Source: CAZVCJ01 sp964625745 (GTDB lineage: Bacteria; Chloroflexota; Anaerolineae; VGOG01). Taken from it: a stretch of DNA of 6,892 bases. A program made the position numbers and the translations under genes. The stretch covers positions 1 to 6,892 of the forward strand of contig CAZVCJ010000203.1 of the NCBI GenBank assembly GCA_964625745.1, in the 5' to 3' direction. This document shows, in pieces, positions 5,529 through 6,892 of the stretch (position 1 is its first letter; each line of letters opens with the position of its first letter). Below the pieces are notes generated by a model. That model was not told the DNA's origin, made no database searches, and saw only the letters and a list, made by a program, of their open reading frames with translations.

Positions 5529-6776
5529 ATGGAAGCGGATTCGTCGAAGCGAGGTTGGCAGCGCAATCTATACGTTATCTGGGTGGCGGAGTTGGTGGCT
5601 ATCGCTGGCTTCAACGTGATCATGCCCTTCCTGCCCTACTACGTGCAGCAGTTGGGGGTGACCGGCCTGGGGCAGGTGGAAATGTGGTCGGCGCTCCTGT
5701 TCACTGGCCAGGCCATCACCATGGCCATCTTTGCCCCTATCTGGGGCTCCCTGGCCGATCGCCACGGGCGCAAGTTGATGGTAGAGCGCGCTATGTTCGG
5801 CGGAGCAGTGCTGCTTGGCGCCATGGGATTTGTGCGCAACGTGCAGCAACTGGCGGTGCTGCGGGTACTGCAGGGCTGTGTGACAGGCACCGTGCCTGCG
5901 GCCACCACGCTGGTAGCCAGTTCAGCGCCTCGCCGGAGAGCCGGCTATGCTTTGGGGCTGTTGCAGATGGCGGTCTACAGCGGAGCCTCGGCCGGGCCAC
6001 TGTTGGGTGGTTTGGTGGCCGATGCTTTTGGCTATCAGGCCGCCTTCTGGGTGACGGCCGCATTGCTCTTCGCAGCGGGCCTGGGCGTGTTCTTCCTGGT
6101 TGAGGAGCACTTCGAGCCCTCCCGACAGAAGGAGGACTCGCCAGCCGAGGGCCTCGGCACGAGTGCAGCCGAGGGATTCTGGCAAGGGTTGGCTTTGGTG
6201 CTGCGCTCGCGGGCTCTGTTGATCATGTTCGGCACCCGGGTGGTAATGCGTTTTGGGGCGAGGATCGTAGGCCCTATGTTGCCGCTTTTCGTTCAGTCCT
6301 TGATGCCAGATGGAGAACGGGTGGCCTCTATCACAGGGTTGATCACGGGTGTGGGAGCGGCTGCCAGCGCCCTGGGGGCGGTAACCTTGGGGCGAGTCGG
6401 CGATCGCATCGGCTATCGGCGTGTGCTGGTGGCTTGTGCGCTAGGAGCGGCAGTGCTGCACATCCCTCAGTTCTTTGTCAACACACCCACCCAACTGCTG
6501 ATCCTGCAAGGTGCAGTGGGAGTAGCGCTGGGGGGTATCCTGGCTTCCGTCAGTGCCACATTAGCCAACCTGGCACCGGAAGGCCGGCAGGGGATTGTGT
6601 ACGGCCTGGACTCCAGCGCTGTCTCCATGGCTAATGCCATAGCTCCAATGGCTGGCGCAGTGATCGCCACAGGGCTGGGTCTCCGTTTCATCTTCCTTTG
6701 CGCGGCCGGCATCTTCGCCCTGGCTGCTTTGGGAACAGCAGGACTGGTAGCTGGCACGAGAGAACCGGAACAGTGA
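5529..6776 (+). CDS. MFS transporter, DHA1-type drug/metabolite exporter
   Basis: A complete 415-residue major facilitator superfamily protein with the usual 12-helix length. It probably uses the proton gradient to expel a drug-like compound or metabolite across the cytoplasmic membrane. The first half carries motif A as GSLADRHGRK (73-82) between helices 2 and 3, an LRVLQG segment (111-116), and the antiporter motif C SGASAGPLLGG (151-161) in helix 5, which marks exporters. The central hydrophilic loop is about 191-218. The second half repeats motif A as GRVGDRIGYRR (288-298). The C-terminal tail GTREPEQ is short. The start at 5529 is fixed by the stop codon just before it. The gene has its own promoter after a terminator, and the next gene begins 18 bases after its stop with a good ribosome site, so they form an operon. 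MdtG/TetA-like proteins are the nearest style match; the substrate cannot be told. Confidence 0.93.
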   Translation: MEADSSKRGWQRNLYVIWVAELVAIAGFNVIMPFLPYYVQQLGVTGLGQVEMWSALLFTGQAITMAIFAPIWGSLADRHGRKLMVERAMFGGAVLLGAMGFVRNVQQLAVLRVLQGCVTGTVPAATTLVASSAPRRRAGYALGLLQMAVYSGASAGPLLGGLVADAFGYQAAFWVTAALLFAAGLGVFFLVEEHFEPSRQKEDSPAEGLGTSAAEGFWQGLALVLRSRALLIMFGTRVVMRFGARIVGPMLPLFVQSLMPDGERVASITGLITGVGAAASALGAVTLGRVGDRIGYRRVLVACALGAAVLHIPQFFVNTPTQLLILQGAVGVALGGILASVSATLANLAPEGRQGIVYGLDSSAVSMANAIAPMAGAVIATGLGLRFIFLCAAGIFALAALGTAGLVAGTREPEQ

Positions 6777-6794
6777 ATCGTTAGGAGTATCGCG

Positions 6795-6892
6795 ATGTTG
6801 CCCGACGACAAAGCCATCACCCTCGGCCATCCCAGCTACGTCTGGCGCTTTGGGCAGGACAGGAGATTGGCCCTGATCCGCGAGTACGCGCC
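6795..6892 (+). CDS. probable class I SAM-dependent methyltransferase (3' truncated)
   Basis: Thirty-two complete codons before the window ends, beginning MLPDDKAITLGHPSYVWRFG and continuing with QDRRLALIREYAP. The ATG at 6795 follows AGGAG (6783-6787) by 7 bases. A GHPSYVWRFGQ..R..LI..YAP stretch is, from memory, the usual lead-in of class I small-molecule methyltransferases, placed just before the glycine-rich SAM-binding motif, which would lie beyond the window edge. The gene starts 18 bases after the MFS stop, so the two are likely co-transcribed. The diagnostic SAM-binding motif is not visible, so the family call is provisional, and the substrate is unknown. Confidence 0.65.
   Translation, partial: MLPDDKAITLGHPSYVWRFGQDRRLALIREYA

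Noticed and set aside
5519..6103. 194-codon + strand frame starting closest to the AGGGAG site
   Set aside because: The translation is rich in Gly, Ala and Arg without domain features, while the overlapping frame from 5529 is a clear MFS protein.

Overview
The window is a GC-rich bacterial scaffold segment, about 62% GC in the metabolic genes by hand count of sample lines. All supported genes lie on the + strand and are closely packed. A run of exactly 100 N at 2017-2116 marks a scaffold join, so this is probably a draft or metagenome-assembled genome. The gene mix would fit a Chloroflexota (Anaerolineae-like) bacterium: paired nucleoside-type ABC permeases, a URO-D-family protein next to a transporter, a DUF433 protein, and an MFS pump followed by a methyltransferase. 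That placement is an inference from style, not from a marker gene.

Layout. (1) 1-2009: two adjacent inner-membrane permeases of a purine-nucleoside/BMP-type ABC importer. The first has lost its 5' end at the window edge; the second is complete and has an extra N-terminal membrane region. (2) After the gap, 2119-3246: most of a uroporphyrinogen decarboxylase-family protein of the cobalamin/corrinoid methyltransferase type, not heme-pathway HemE. (3) 3258-4607: an AT-richer gene starting 11 bases after the previous stop. It encodes a PD-(D/E)XK nuclease-like N-terminal domain fused to a beta-order (motif IV before motif I) DNA methyltransferase, and is the most unusual item here. A small unrecognised gene (4594-4887) overlaps its 3' end. 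(4) 4899-5420: a self-contained unit of promoter, DUF433 protein and strong intrinsic terminator. (5) 5431 onwards: a promoter, a complete DHA1-type MFS exporter, and the start of a probable SAM-dependent methyltransferase running off the window.

How the parts work together. The two permeases would form the channel of one importer; its ATPase and lipoprotein are presumably upstream, outside the window. The URO-D protein may share the importer's transcript, but the gap hides the junction. The nuclease-methyltransferase fusion looks like a horizontally acquired DNA modification or restriction gene inserted behind this operon. The DUF433 gene belongs to a family often acting as antitoxin, but no toxin gene lies beside it. 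The MFS exporter and the following methyltransferase have the spacing of an operon.

No tRNA, rRNA, CRISPR array, insertion sequence or long repeat was seen. The 184 bases between 5345 and 5528 hold only the terminator, a promoter and the leader of the MFS gene.
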